A DNA stretch of 64,000 nucleotides, taken from assembly GCA_965205725.1 (NCBI GenBank), contig OZ242189.1, positions 558,001 to 622,000 on the forward strand, written 5' to 3'. How positions within the stretch are numbered: the stretch's first letter is position 1; the number at the start of each line of letters is the position of its first letter. Below, one piece after another: positions 34,562 through 42,948 of the stretch. This DNA comes from G965205725 sp965205725 (GTDB taxonomy: Bacteria; Pseudomonadota; Gammaproteobacteria; Pseudomonadales; Halieaceae). The notes beneath the pieces are model-generated. The model worked only from the letters and a program-made list of their open reading frames with translations. It made no database searches and had not been told where the DNA came from. Position numbers and translations under genes: made by a program.

Positions 34562-35587
34562 GTGAATAAAGGCTACTTCTCCTCTGCGGCGTATGCCCAG
34601 CTCTTCATCATGGCCACCCGACGTGACCCTGAAAAACTGCTGGCCGGAACAGGCATGACCCTGTCGATGCTGGAAGAGCTGGATTACGTGCCAGCCGAAA
34701 CCCTGGCTGCACTAATGCGCAATATTGATAAGTATGAGGCCGGCTCTGGTTGGGCGGCACACGTGGGTGAGCAACTGAATATTGCTGCCCACGGGCCGCT
34801 GGGTTTCGCCGCGCTCAGTGCGCCAACACTTGGGGCCGCGCTTGAGGTCATGGTTCAATTTCACGCGGCCAGAATTACCGGTATTGCTACCGAGCTGCAA
34901 TTGAAAAACCAGCGCATACAGTTTCTTCTGCGTGATCTAACCGGAGATGACCGCTATGCACGATGGGTGTCGGAAACGGTTCTCAAGGTGATTGAATCCC
35001 TGATCGAAACCATTATGGGGCATCCGGTTGGCGAGAATGTGCTCATCAGCTTCACCGGGCCAGCTCCAGACTACCAGGAAACACTGAAGCAGCTTTATGG
35101 CGCGCCCTGTGAATTTGGGGCAAGCCACAACGCTATTTCTATTCCTCGTTCATGGATGCAGATGCGCTCGCCCTTGTATGACGAAAGTATGTACCGCGCC
35201 AATATTGCCAAGTGCCGGGAGATTATAGACAGTCAGCAAGGCAACGATGATCCAGTGCAAAAGGTACGAAATATTCTGAGTAACCATTTTGAGCAAGTGG
35301 CCATTTCCAGAGAGATAAGGGCTGCTACACCAAGCCTGGAGTGGGTGGCGGACAGTTTGCACATTACCCCACGAACCCTGATTCGCTACCTGCGCCAACA
35401 GGACACCACATTTCGTCAATTGCTTGAAGTCGCCAGGGTAGCTTGTGCCGAGGAACTTTTACAGCGCGCAGAATTAACGGTGGCCGAAGTCGCTGTCAGG
35501 TTGGGTTACAGTGACCCAGCTAATTTTGGTCGCGCCTTTCGCCAGTGGAAGGGGATTAGCCCTGCTGCCTGGAGAAGGCAGGGATGA
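34562..35587 (+). CDS. AraC-family regulator, probable alkane-responsive
   Basis: 341 residues. The N-terminal arabinose-binding-type domain (PF12625-like; HGPLGFAALSAPTLGAALEV) is followed by two C-terminal helix-turn-helices (LEWVADSLHITPRTLIRYLR and LTVAEVAVRLGYSDPANFGR then FRQWKGISPAAWRR). This architecture is that of OruR/AlkS-like activators beside alkB in many marine gammaproteobacteria. It starts at the GTG at 34562; a 19-bp upstream tandem copy of the start region gives a decoy GTG at 34543 that runs into a stop after eight codons. Confidence 0.9.
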   Translation: MNKGYFSSAAYAQLFIMATRRDPEKLLAGTGMTLSMLEELDYVPAETLAALMRNIDKYEAGSGWAAHVGEQLNIAAHGPLGFAALSAPTLGAALEVMVQFHAARITGIATELQLKNQRIQFLLRDLTGDDRYARWVSETVLKVIESLIETIMGHPVGENVLISFTGPAPDYQETLKQLYGAPCEFGASHNAISIPRSWMQMRSPLYDESMYRANIAKCREIIDSQQGNDDPVQKVRNILSNHFEQVAISREIRAATPSLEWVADSLHITPRTLIRYLRQQDTTFRQLLEVARVACAEELLQRAELTVAEVAVRLGYSDPANFGRAFRQWKGISPAAWRRQG

Positions 35588-35648
35588 GTTTTTGCAAGCC
35601 GTAATGGTGAGTGGGGGCGAGCGGGGTTGTCGCTGCTAGCCGCCGCTA

Positions 35649-36819
35649 GTGTAGTGTATTGAACTGATTCATGTTATATAAAGTGCTTCATTCACTACCC
35701 ATTTGAAGCCAATGCCCGCCCAAATAGACATCACTTTATCAGCGCAAGAGAAAAAGCAGTTGGAAAAACAGGTTAGGAGCAAAACGACACCGGTACGATT
35801 GGTAGAGCGCTCAAGGATCATTCTGCTCGCTGCAAAAAATATTCCCAACTACAAGATTGCTGAAGAGCTGGAAATTGATGCCAACAAAGTGGGCCGGTGG
35901 CGCAATCGTTTTTTCGAGAGAGGGCTTAAGGGGATAGAGAAAGATTTACCCAGAGGGGCTAATCACGGCGGCAAGAATTCTGCGGACCAGGCAAAGCTGC
36001 GTTCGAAAGTCATCAAGATAACCACGCAGGAAAAACCCAAGGATGGCACCCACTGGACGACCCGAGGTTTGGCAAAAGTGATGGGAATTAATCACTCCTT
36101 TATAAACAGAGTGTGGCGAGAAGTTGGTTTGAAGCCACACCTGGTTGCCCGATTCAAGGTGAGCAGCGACCCTGCCTTTGAAGACAAGCTACGCGATGTC
36201 GTTGGCTTGTATGTATCGCCGCCAGAGAATGCCGTTGTTTTCTGTGTTGACGAGAAGAGTTCCATTCAAGCGCTGGATAGGTCGCAGCCGGGATTGCCGA
36301 TGAAGCCAGGACGCGCCGGAACCATGACTCACGACTATAAGCGTCATGGTACAAGCACCTTGTTTGCGGCACTGAACACCCTGACGGGTGATATTATCGG
36401 TGAGTGTAAGAAGCGTCACCGGCACCAGGAGTTTTTGGCGTTTCTGAAGACTGTGGAGAAACAAACACCCAAAGAGTTAGACCTTCACCTTATCGTTGAC
36501 AACTATGCGACGCACAAACACGAAACAGTGAAGAACTGGATTAAGCGTCATAAGAGAGTTCACTTACACTTTATTCCAACGAGTTCTTCGTGGCTAAATC
36601 TGGTGGAGAGATTTTTTGGATTGTTGACAGAAAGGCGGCTGCGTCGTGGTGTATTCACATCAGTACAACAGTTGGAAGAGACTATCATGGATTTTATTGA
36701 GAGACACAATGAAGATAAAAAGCCATTTGTTTGGACAAAGTCTGCGGGAGAGATTCTGGAGAAAGTGGGCCGCGCAAGACATGCACTCTCAAATCAATAA
36801 TTAGTTTAATACACTACAC
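35649..36819 (+). mobile_element. IS630-type insertion sequence, copy A (1171 bp)
   Basis: Ends GTGTAGTGTATTGAAC and GTTTAATACACTACAC are inverted and each is bounded by TA (35647-35648, 36820-36821), the duplicated TA target of the IS630/Tc1 group. It is inserted at the 3' end of alr without changing the alr stop. Identical in length to copy B; only two base differences noted (one giving Leu instead of Trp in the transposase). Confidence 0.95.
35712..36800 (+). CDS. IS630-family transposase, copy A
   Basis: 362 residues from the ATG at 35712 (or 365 from a TTG at 35703). N-terminal paired helix-turn-helix (NYKIAEELEIDANKVGRWRN) and C-terminal DDE domain: VFCVDEKSS, LHLIVDNYATHKH and SSWLNLVERFFG. 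It cuts and rejoins at TA. The residue after RFFG is Leu here, Trp in copy B; Trp is the usual residue in the family, so copy A may be slightly impaired. Confidence 0.95.
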   Translation: MPAQIDITLSAQEKKQLEKQVRSKTTPVRLVERSRIILLAAKNIPNYKIAEELEIDANKVGRWRNRFFERGLKGIEKDLPRGANHGGKNSADQAKLRSKVIKITTQEKPKDGTHWTTRGLAKVMGINHSFINRVWREVGLKPHLVARFKVSSDPAFEDKLRDVVGLYVSPPENAVVFCVDEKSSIQALDRSQPGLPMKPGRAGTMTHDYKRHGTSTLFAALNTLTGDIIGECKKRHRHQEFLAFLKTVEKQTPKELDLHLIVDNYATHKHETVKNWIKRHKRVHLHFIPTSSSWLNLVERFFGLLTERRLRRGVFTSVQQLEETIMDFIERHNEDKKPFVWTKSAGEILEKVGRARHALSNQ

Positions 36820-37913
36820 TAGTTGCTGCTCTGCCTGGGTACGCGGTTGTGCATCCGCGTCATGATTTCGTAGCCGATTGTGTCGGCGTGAATCGCAACT
36901 TCATTGGCGCTTAGCTCTTCCCCCCACAAAATAACTTCATCACCGACCTTAACGCCGTCCAGTTTGGTGACATCAACAGTAATCATGTCCATGGAGACGC
37001 GGCCTACCAGTTTGGCGCGTTGACCATTAATAAGCACCGGGGTACTGTTTTCCGCGTGGCGTGGATAGCCGTCTCCGTAGCCGACCGGAACCGTGGCGAT
37101 GCGGCTGGGTTTCCGAGCGCTCCAGGTGTTGGCGTATCCCACGCTTTCACCAACCGCCAGTTCTCGCACAGCCATGACTTCAGAGCGAAAAGTCATCACT
37201 GCTTGCAACCTGGCGGCCTCGGGGTGGGGCGTGGCGAAGGGAGAGTGTCCGTAGAGCATAAAACCAGGGCGATTCCAGTCACTTCGGGCCTCAGGCCAGC
37301 CCAATAAACCGGGGGAATTGGCCATGCTGCGCGGCGCGGCAAGACCCTGGGTGCAGGCATTGAACCGCTGTATCTGCCGGGTTGTGAAATCGTTGTCCAA
37401 ATCATCTGCGCTGGCAAAATGAGTGGCCAGTACGATATCGCTGGCTACCGCAGGCAGGTCACTTAATTGCGAGTAGATAGCGGTCGCTTGCTCGGGCTGA
37501 AAACCCAGCCGGTGCATTCCGGTGTCGATTTTTAGCCAGCAGTTCAGGGGCGACGATAGTGTCGCAGGCAGGCGGGTTCCCCCCAGGGCGGTTAGCTGCT
37601 CTTCGTTCTGAACCATCAACCAGAATTTTTTCTCAGCGGCAAGCTGCAATTCCTCTGCGGAGAAAAAGCCCTCCAATAGCAGAATAGGTTTTTTCAGGCC
37701 GGCTTCGCGCAGTTCCAGGGCCTCCTCAATACAGGCGACACCCAATGCAGGGGCCAGCGGCTCCAGTGTTTGCGCCACCGTTATGGCGCCGTGGCCATAG
37801 GCGTTAGCCTTGACGACAGGCATTGCCCTGCCTCTGCCGCTTAACTGGCAGGCAATAGCGTAGTTGTGACGCAAGGCGCTGCGGTTAATGATGGCACGGG
37901 TGGGGCGGGCCAT
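36819..37913 (-). CDS. alr: Alanine racemase
   Basis: 364-residue fold-type III PLP enzyme: PLP Lys35 in VVKANAYGHG, the catalytic Tyr in VGYANTW, and VPVGYGDGYPR and GRVSMDMITVDVT. It interconverts L- and D-alanine. It is the last gene of the pxpA-to-alr operon, overlapping dat by one base (TAATG). The stop codon TAG abuts the IS630 TA target. Whether it serves cell wall synthesis or D-alanine use is open; its operon favours catabolism. Confidence 0.96.
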   Translation of the reverse strand: MARPTRAIINRSALRHNYAIACQLSGRGRAMPVVKANAYGHGAITVAQTLEPLAPALGVACIEEALELREAGLKKPILLLEGFFSAEELQLAAEKKFWLMVQNEEQLTALGGTRLPATLSSPLNCWLKIDTGMHRLGFQPEQATAIYSQLSDLPAVASDIVLATHFASADDLDNDFTTRQIQRFNACTQGLAAPRSMANSPGLLGWPEARSDWNRPGFMLYGHSPFATPHPEAARLQAVMTFRSEVMAVRELAVGESVGYANTWSARKPSRIATVPVGYGDGYPRHAENSTPVLINGQRAKLVGRVSMDMITVDVTKLDGVKVGDEVILWGEELSANEVAIHADTIGYEIMTRMHNRVPRQSSN

Positions 37914-38770
37914 TAGTAATCGAACTTATGCTGCGTGAACAGAGCCTGTGCCCGCTGCCAAACATCGCCGATTGCACCGCCATTGACCGGCGAGCCATCC
38001 ACTTCCGTAACGGGCGCAACCTCCTTTGTAGAGCTCGATATCCATACTTCATCCGCGTTGCCTAACTCCCCCAGCGCGACGGCGCGCTCCTCCACCGGGA
38101 TGCCGCCGTCCCGACGCAGAATATCCAGTAACAGCAGGCGGGTAATGCCCGGCAGTATTTGCCTGTCGGTTGGTGGCGTAGCGACAACGCCATTTTTTAC
38201 CACATACACGTTGCAGGCGCTGGCCTCGGTCAACTCGCCATCGGCGTTGTACAGTATGGTTTCATTGTTGCCGCCCCTGTAGCCCTGATTAAAGTGCATG
38301 ACGTTGCCGAGCAGGGCAGTGGACTTGATGTGGCAACATTTCCAGCGCAGATCTTCTGTCGTTGTCACACTGTAGATTTTCGCCTGGGCTTTGTCGGCAA
38401 CCGGCGGTGGAGGTACCTCGAAGGTAAAGGCAAACACCGTTGGCTGGATGCCGTCCGGATAGGCGTGAAATCGTTTGCTGTCTGCGCCACGGCTGACGTG
38501 CAGGTAGATGCCCAGATTTCCGGAGCCATTCTTTGCAGCGAGCCTGTCGCAAACCTGCTGCCAGCGTTGTTGGTTCCAGTCCAGGTCGAGGTCGATAGCG
38601 GCAAGACCGTCCCGCATACGCTCAATATGTGGTTGAAAACCAACCATGCGGCCGCCGTAAGAGGGTATAACCTCATAAATGCCATCGCCAAACAGGAATC
38701 CCCGATCCAGCGGTGAAATCCTGGCTGCTGCCATCGGCATATAGTTGCCGTTAAGAAATACAACGCTCAT
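37913..38770 (-). CDS. dat: D-amino acid aminotransferase
   Basis: 285-residue fold-type IV PLP transaminase: PLP lysine K149 in CCHIKSTALLGNV, GFLFGDGIYEVIPSY at the N-terminus, LTEASACNVYVV and the closing WISSSTKEVAPV. These fit D-alanine aminotransferase (D-Ala plus 2-oxoglutarate to pyruvate plus D-Glu) more than the branched-chain enzyme. It overlaps the D-glutamate cyclase gene by four bases and alr by one, so alr feeds its substrate and the cyclase takes its product. Confidence 0.9.
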   Translation of the reverse strand: MSVVFLNGNYMPMAAARISPLDRGFLFGDGIYEVIPSYGGRMVGFQPHIERMRDGLAAIDLDLDWNQQRWQQVCDRLAAKNGSGNLGIYLHVSRGADSKRFHAYPDGIQPTVFAFTFEVPPPPVADKAQAKIYSVTTTEDLRWKCCHIKSTALLGNVMHFNQGYRGGNNETILYNADGELTEASACNVYVVKNGVVATPPTDRQILPGITRLLLLDILRRDGGIPVEERAVALGELGNADEVWISSSTKEVAPVTEVDGSPVNGGAIGDVWQRAQALFTQHKFDY

Positions 38771-39606
38771 GCGGGTACTCCAAATCCAGTCATTGTGCGC
38801 AGGGCTTCGATCACTTGTTCGCCAGCCTCTGCGGGCAGGCTGTCTTCGGTCAAGGTGTTTGCGCGGGTCACGCCGTCGACGCTGCCGCGTTTAGACAGGT
38901 AGCTGAGCGTGTTGCGCGGCGAGATTGTCGCAAGCAGGTCGCGCTGCTGCCAATACCCTAAAATAGCTATAAGCCCCAACGCGCCCCAGTTGGATACATC
39001 GGCAACCAGTAACTCGTCGCAGGTGGTGACCGAGGGCGCGATGTCCAGTTGCGCCAGGGTATCGACCACATTGCCCATGCCAATTTCGTTGCCGCCGTCG
39101 CCAATGGCAATGGTTGGACAGTTGGCCAGGTTAAAAAAATGATCGAAACAGGCGCAGCGTTCACTGATATCTTCTCCACGCATATTTATGTAGTGACCTG
39201 TTGCAGATAGCCCAGGCCGCTCAATGCAGATAATGGCTTGCGGCTGGTGTTGCGATAACAACGCTCTGGCTTGTGCTTCATCCCGTTGCCCGGCTGTAAT
39301 TTCGAGCACTCTGAAGTCGTCCGCGATTGAGTCAGATAAGGGTTTGCCACAGACAATAACCGGATGGGCGCCGAGTGTTTCAAGGGCCTGGTACAGGTGG
39401 ATCGCGCCGACAGGCCCATCTGTTTCAAAGGTGTCGAGCACCGGGAAGCCAGTGCCAATGAGTATGGTGCCCTGGCGCCGCCGCAGCCGTTGTGCAGCGC
39501 GCAGGTAATAACCCGGCTCCAGTGCCCTCTGTAGCGTGGCCATGCCCCGTGGGTTGCGCGCAACCAGCAAGTCTTCAATGGCGACAGAGAGCACATGCTC
39601 ATTCAT
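38767..39606 (-). CDS. D-glutamate cyclase-like protein (DUF4392)
   Basis: 279 residues with the DUF4392 core: GTILIGTGFPV, ETDGPVGAIHLYQALE, ERPGLSATGHYINMRG, IAIGDGGNEIGMGNV. The mammalian homologue DGLUCY converts D-glutamate to 5-oxo-D-proline. In this operon it sits between 5-oxoprolinase subunits and a D-amino acid transaminase, which supports the same reaction. Overlaps pxpC by eight bases and dat by four. The assignment is by family motifs and context. Confidence 0.88.
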   Translation of the reverse strand: MNEHVLSVAIEDLLVARNPRGMATLQRALEPGYYLRAAQRLRRRQGTILIGTGFPVLDTFETDGPVGAIHLYQALETLGAHPVIVCGKPLSDSIADDFRVLEITAGQRDEAQARALLSQHQPQAIICIERPGLSATGHYINMRGEDISERCACFDHFFNLANCPTIAIGDGGNEIGMGNVVDTLAQLDIAPSVTTCDELLVADVSNWGALGLIAILGYWQQRDLLATISPRNTLSYLSKRGSVDGVTRANTLTEDSLPAEAGEQVIEALRTMTGFGVPA

Positions 39607-40540
39607 GGCCGCAGCACTCGGGGCGAACCTGGCTCAGCCGGTGCTGTTGCAGGGCCAGCGCATTGTGGGCAGCGAACATATCAATCGCTGTAAAGCGCAC
39701 CTGGGCAGCGGGGGTGAGCTGCCCCAGCCGGGCGGTATCCAGCGATAGTGCGCTGCCTATTTTTGGATAGCCGCCAATCGTCTGGCGATCATTCAGCAGT
39801 ACAATAGGTTGCCCGTCAGCGGGAATTTGAATGGCCCCGTGACAAATACCCTCGGATAAAATCCCCTCGATATCGCATTCAATCACCGGGCCTGCCAGAC
39901 GATAGCCCATGCGGTCGGCCCGCTCGGTCACTGTGTAGGCACTGCTGAAAAAACGCCGCTGCTGAAGTTTGGGAAAGGCCTGCTGCTGATAACCGGGAAT
40001 CACTCTGACCGAGATATCGGTTTGATAGATCGGAATATCTTTCTCGGGTATTTTCTGCAAGCGAAACTCTGACCGCTGTGGGCAGGGCAGGCGGTCGCCT
40101 TTGTTTAATTTTCCGCCATTGAGACCGCCAATGCCCTCGCGAACCACTGTGGCGCTACTGCCAAACTGAGGGGGGATCTGGAAGCCGCCAGCAACAGCCA
40201 GATAGGAGCGGCAAAACAGGCTGGCGTAGCCAATACTGATTGTGTCACCCGCGCTAACCGCGTGACTGCGCCAGCCAGCCTTGCCCGCACCGTTAATAGA
40301 TAGCGGCGCATCGCCACCGGTACAGGCGATGGCGGTATCGACACCGGCCTCAAGTACCAGGCCGCCAAAACTCACCTCGATGCAGGTGCTGTTCACAGGG
40401 TTGTCCAGGAGCCGGTTGGCCAGAAACATGGCCTCTGGGTCTATCGGGCCGCCATGGGTTAAACCGATGGCGTGCTGTCCAAAACGCCCGCTGTCTTGCA
40501 ACAGGCTGAGAACGCCGGGCTGTTGTACTGTCATGCTCAT
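39599..40540 (-). CDS. pxpC: 5-oxoprolinase subunit C (biotin-dependent carboxylase-like)
   Basis: Start set at the ATG at 40540 (MSMTVQQPGVLSLLQDSGRF), 313 residues. Signature LLQDSGRFGQHAIGLTHGGP, then EVSFGGLVLEAG and the C-terminal IQIPADGQPIVLLNDRQTIGGYPK. With PxpB and PxpA it hydrolyses 5-oxoproline to glutamate using ATP. A 23-bp tandem duplication covers the start: the copy at 40563, whose ATGA overlaps the pxpB stop as in normal coupling, is now out of frame, and the copy at 40540 is in frame. Confidence 0.94.
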   Translation of the reverse strand: MSMTVQQPGVLSLLQDSGRFGQHAIGLTHGGPIDPEAMFLANRLLDNPVNSTCIEVSFGGLVLEAGVDTAIACTGGDAPLSINGAGKAGWRSHAVSAGDTISIGYASLFCRSYLAVAGGFQIPPQFGSSATVVREGIGGLNGGKLNKGDRLPCPQRSEFRLQKIPEKDIPIYQTDISVRVIPGYQQQAFPKLQQRRFFSSAYTVTERADRMGYRLAGPVIECDIEGILSEGICHGAIQIPADGQPIVLLNDRQTIGGYPKIGSALSLDTARLGQLTPAAQVRFTAIDMFAAHNALALQQHRLSQVRPECCGHE

Positions 40541-40563
40541 GGCTGTAGCACTGTCATGCTCAT
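40518..40563 (-). repeat. 23-bp tandem duplication of the pxpC start region
   Basis: Two copies (40541-40563 and 40518-40540) of a unit beginning ATGAGCATGACAGT, 21 of 23 positions identical. Only the downstream copy is in frame with pxpC. Confidence 0.95.
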
Positions 40564-41258
40564 GCAAGCGTGCCGCCCAGTTGTAAAAATTGCGACCTGT
40601 CGATGGCCTCAAACCGGACCCGATCACCGACCGCAACCGGCATGGTCGGGTTGGCGCCTGGATTGAACATGCGCTGTGGACACAGGCCGATCAGATTCCA
40701 GCCGCCCGGGGACTGTGCCGGGTAGACAGCAGTCTGCGCATCGGCGATGGCCACAGCGCCGCGTGGCACTTTTTGTCGCGGAGTCGCCAGCCGCGGCGCT
40801 GCAATACGCGGGTCCACTTCGCCGAGATAGGCGAAGCCCGGTGCAAAGCCGATTGCGTACACCCGATACTCCTGTTGCCGGTGGATGTCGATTACCTGCT
40901 CAATGCTGAGCCCGGCGCGGTCGGCGAGGTTTTCCAGGTCGGGCCCCGACTGCGGGCTATAAAAAACCGGCAGGGTAACCAGCTTGTCCCCGGTTTTAGC
41001 TGTGCTGGCCGAGTCGGCTGTGTCGGACAGCCGGGCAACGGTGTCCAGCAGCCACTGTGCAACGCTCAGGTGATTGGTGTGGGCGGGGTTAAAGACAACC
41101 AGTAGCGAGGCGTAGGAGGGCACCAGGTCGATCAAACACTCGCCCATAACCTCGCGCAGCGCAATGGCCGTTTGCTGAACCCGTTGGCAAACCTCCGGGC
41201 TTTGACCTTCGCCCAGATATACGATCAGTGTATTTTCGCCAGCGGGCTCTATTCGCAT
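40560..41258 (-). CDS. pxpB: 5-oxoprolinase subunit B
   Basis: Start at the ATG at 41258 (MRIEPAGENTLIVYLGEG), 232 residues. KipI-like: VLVVFNPA-type strand LLVVFNPAHT, GFAPGFAYLGEVDPRI, VAIADAQTAVYPAQSPGGWN. It forms the allophanate-hydrolase-like half with PxpC. Overlaps the pxpA stop by one base (TAATG) and the ancestral pxpC start by four. Confidence 0.95.
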   Translation of the reverse strand: MRIEPAGENTLIVYLGEGQSPEVCQRVQQTAIALREVMGECLIDLVPSYASLLVVFNPAHTNHLSVAQWLLDTVARLSDTADSASTAKTGDKLVTLPVFYSPQSGPDLENLADRAGLSIEQVIDIHRQQEYRVYAIGFAPGFAYLGEVDPRIAAPRLATPRQKVPRGAVAIADAQTAVYPAQSPGGWNLIGLCPQRMFNPGANPTMPVAVGDRVRFEAIDRSQFLQLGGTLA

Positions 41259-41983
41259 TATGCAATCAGTGCGCGTATTTCCTGAATCGCCTGAACGCCG
41301 TCGGCGTTGTCGCCGTGTACGCACAAGCTGTCGGCGGCAATGGCCAGTTGTTTGCCGCTCGCGGTGGTGACGGTGCCGGTTTTCTTTAACTGGGCCACCT
41401 GTGCCAACATTTTTTCCCGGCTGTGCACCGCGCCGGCTTTGCTGCGCGACAGCAGCTTGCCGTCATCGGCATAGCAGCGGTCGGCAAAGGCTTCAAACCA
41501 GGTGTTGAGGCCGAGGCCGCTGGCAGTCTTTCTGTGCTGTTCCGAGGCGGCGGTGGCTTGCAGCATAAACGCGAGTGGACGGTGGTAGCTGGCCAGCGCC
41601 TGCATCACACTGTCGAGAATGTCCGCCCTGGCCATCATGTCGTTATAGAGCGCACCGTGCGGCTTTACATAGCTGAGGCTGAGCCCCTGTGAGGCCGCCA
41701 TGCCGTCCACAGCCGCAATTTGATAGTGCAGGCTTGCCGTCAGTTCTTCAGCAGACAGGTTCATGCTGCGGCGGCCAAAGCCAACCAGGTCCGGGTAGGC
41801 CGGATGCGCCCCCACAGCAACCCCGTGCCGACTGGCCAGTTGTAATGTGTTGCGCAGGGTCAGCGGGTCGCCCGCGTGAAAGCCGGTGGCGATATTGGCC
41901 TGATCGATGAACGGCATAACCTGTTCATCCAGCCCCATGCTCCAGGAGCCGTAGCTCTCACCAAGGTCACAATTCAGTTTCAT
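41258..41983 (-). CDS. pxpA: 5-oxoprolinase subunit A (LamB/YcsF family)
   Basis: Start at 41983 (MKLNCDLGESYGSWSMG), 241 residues. Conserved sites: CDLGESYG, GFHAGDPLTL, GAHPAYPDLVGFGRR, VKPHGALYN. First gene of the six-gene operon pxpA-pxpB-pxpC-cyclase-dat-alr. A promoter candidate lies at 42023-42050. Together with PxpB and PxpC it forms the ATP-dependent 5-oxoprolinase. Confidence 0.95.
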   Translation of the reverse strand: MKLNCDLGESYGSWSMGLDEQVMPFIDQANIATGFHAGDPLTLRNTLQLASRHGVAVGAHPAYPDLVGFGRRSMNLSAEELTASLHYQIAAVDGMAASQGLSLSYVKPHGALYNDMMARADILDSVMQALASYHRPLAFMLQATAASEQHRKTASGLGLNTWFEAFADRCYADDGKLLSRSKAGAVHSREKMLAQVAQLKKTGTVTTASGKQLAIAADSLCVHGDNADGVQAIQEIRALIA

Positions 41984-42022
41984 GGGCACGCCCTGTCCGC
42001 CATTCAAAATTTAGTACCTGCA

Positions 42023-42050
42023 ACTATAGCGCGCCAGCCTGGTTCTGTAA
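42023..42050 (-). promoter_or_regulatory. Candidate promoter of the pxpA-alr operon
   Basis: On the minus strand TTACAG (42045-42050) and TATAGT (42023-42028) are separated by 16 bp, 40 bp before the pxpA ATG, in the divergent gap with the SEL1 gene. Confidence 0.45.
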
Positions 42051-42116
42051 CATCACTGGAAATGGGTACTCACAAAAGTATTCCTGCTATCAGGGTCTGT
42101 CTGCCATAATGGCTCT

Positions 42117-42948
42117 ATGAAAACCCCGACTGCTACTACCGGCCTGGCTGCTGCTGCCCTTTTCGCTGTGCTGCTTGGATCTGCAAACCCGGGCCTGGGT
42201 GCTGACTACGCAAAGGGCTATGCCGCAGCTGAAAGTGGAGACTACGCCACAGCGCTGCGCGAATGGCAACCCCTTGCCGAGCAGGGCGATGCAGATGCGC
42301 AGTACAACCTCGGGCAGATGTACCGTAATGGCCAGGGTGTGGTGCAAGATGATAGGGCGGCGCTCAAGTGGTACCGGCGGGCGGCTGAACAGGGGGAGGC
42401 AGCGGCGCAGTTCAACCTTGGGGTGATGTACGGCAATGGCATGGGTGTGGCGCAGGATGATAGGGCGGCGGTTAACTGGTACCGGCTGGCGGCGGAACAG
42501 GGCCATGTAAAGGCGCAGTTCAACCTTGGGTTTATGTACGACAAGGGCCAGGGTGTGGCGAAAGATTATAAGGCGGCGGTTAACTGGTACCGGCGGGCGG
42601 CCGAACAGGGCGATGCAGCGGCGCAGTACAACCTTGGGGTGATGTACGACAATGGCGAGGGTGTGGTGCAGGATGATAAGGCGGCGGTCAAGTGGTACCG
42701 ACTGGCGGCGGAGCAGGGCGATGCAGCGGCGCAGCTCAACCTTGGGTTTATGTACGACAATGGCGAGGGTGTGGTGCAAGATGATAAGGCGGCGGTCGAG
42801 TGGTACCGACTGGCGGCGGAGCAGGGGCTTGCATCTGCACAATATAATTTGGGGGTGATGTACTGGAAGGGTGAAGGTGTTATCACGGACTATCGAGAAG
42901 TCTATATCTGGGCTTCCATTGCCAAGGCAAGCGGCCATAAAGGAGCTA
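42117..42948 (+). pseudogene. SEL1-repeat/trypsin-like protein, 5' part (split by IS630 copy B)
   Basis: Signal peptide (MKTPTATTGLAAAALFAVLL, cleavage near GLGADY), then about six SEL1 repeats of 36 residues (pattern WYRxAAEQGDAAAQYNLGxM); the middle ones are nearly identical at DNA level with a 108-bp period. Codon GGA-GCT-A at 42942-42948 is cut by IS630 at TA. The frame then stops in the IS at 42962. Removing the IS and one TA joins it in frame to 44122, giving a predicted 516-residue secreted protein with a C-terminal protease domain. SEL1 repeats bind proteins. As it stands the gene is broken. Confidence 0.93.

Noticed and set aside
42090..42938. 282-residue minus-strand frame opposite the SEL1 gene
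   Set aside because: It is the mirror of the 108-bp SEL1 repeats; high-GC repeated DNA leaves the opposite strand open. No start signal or known family.
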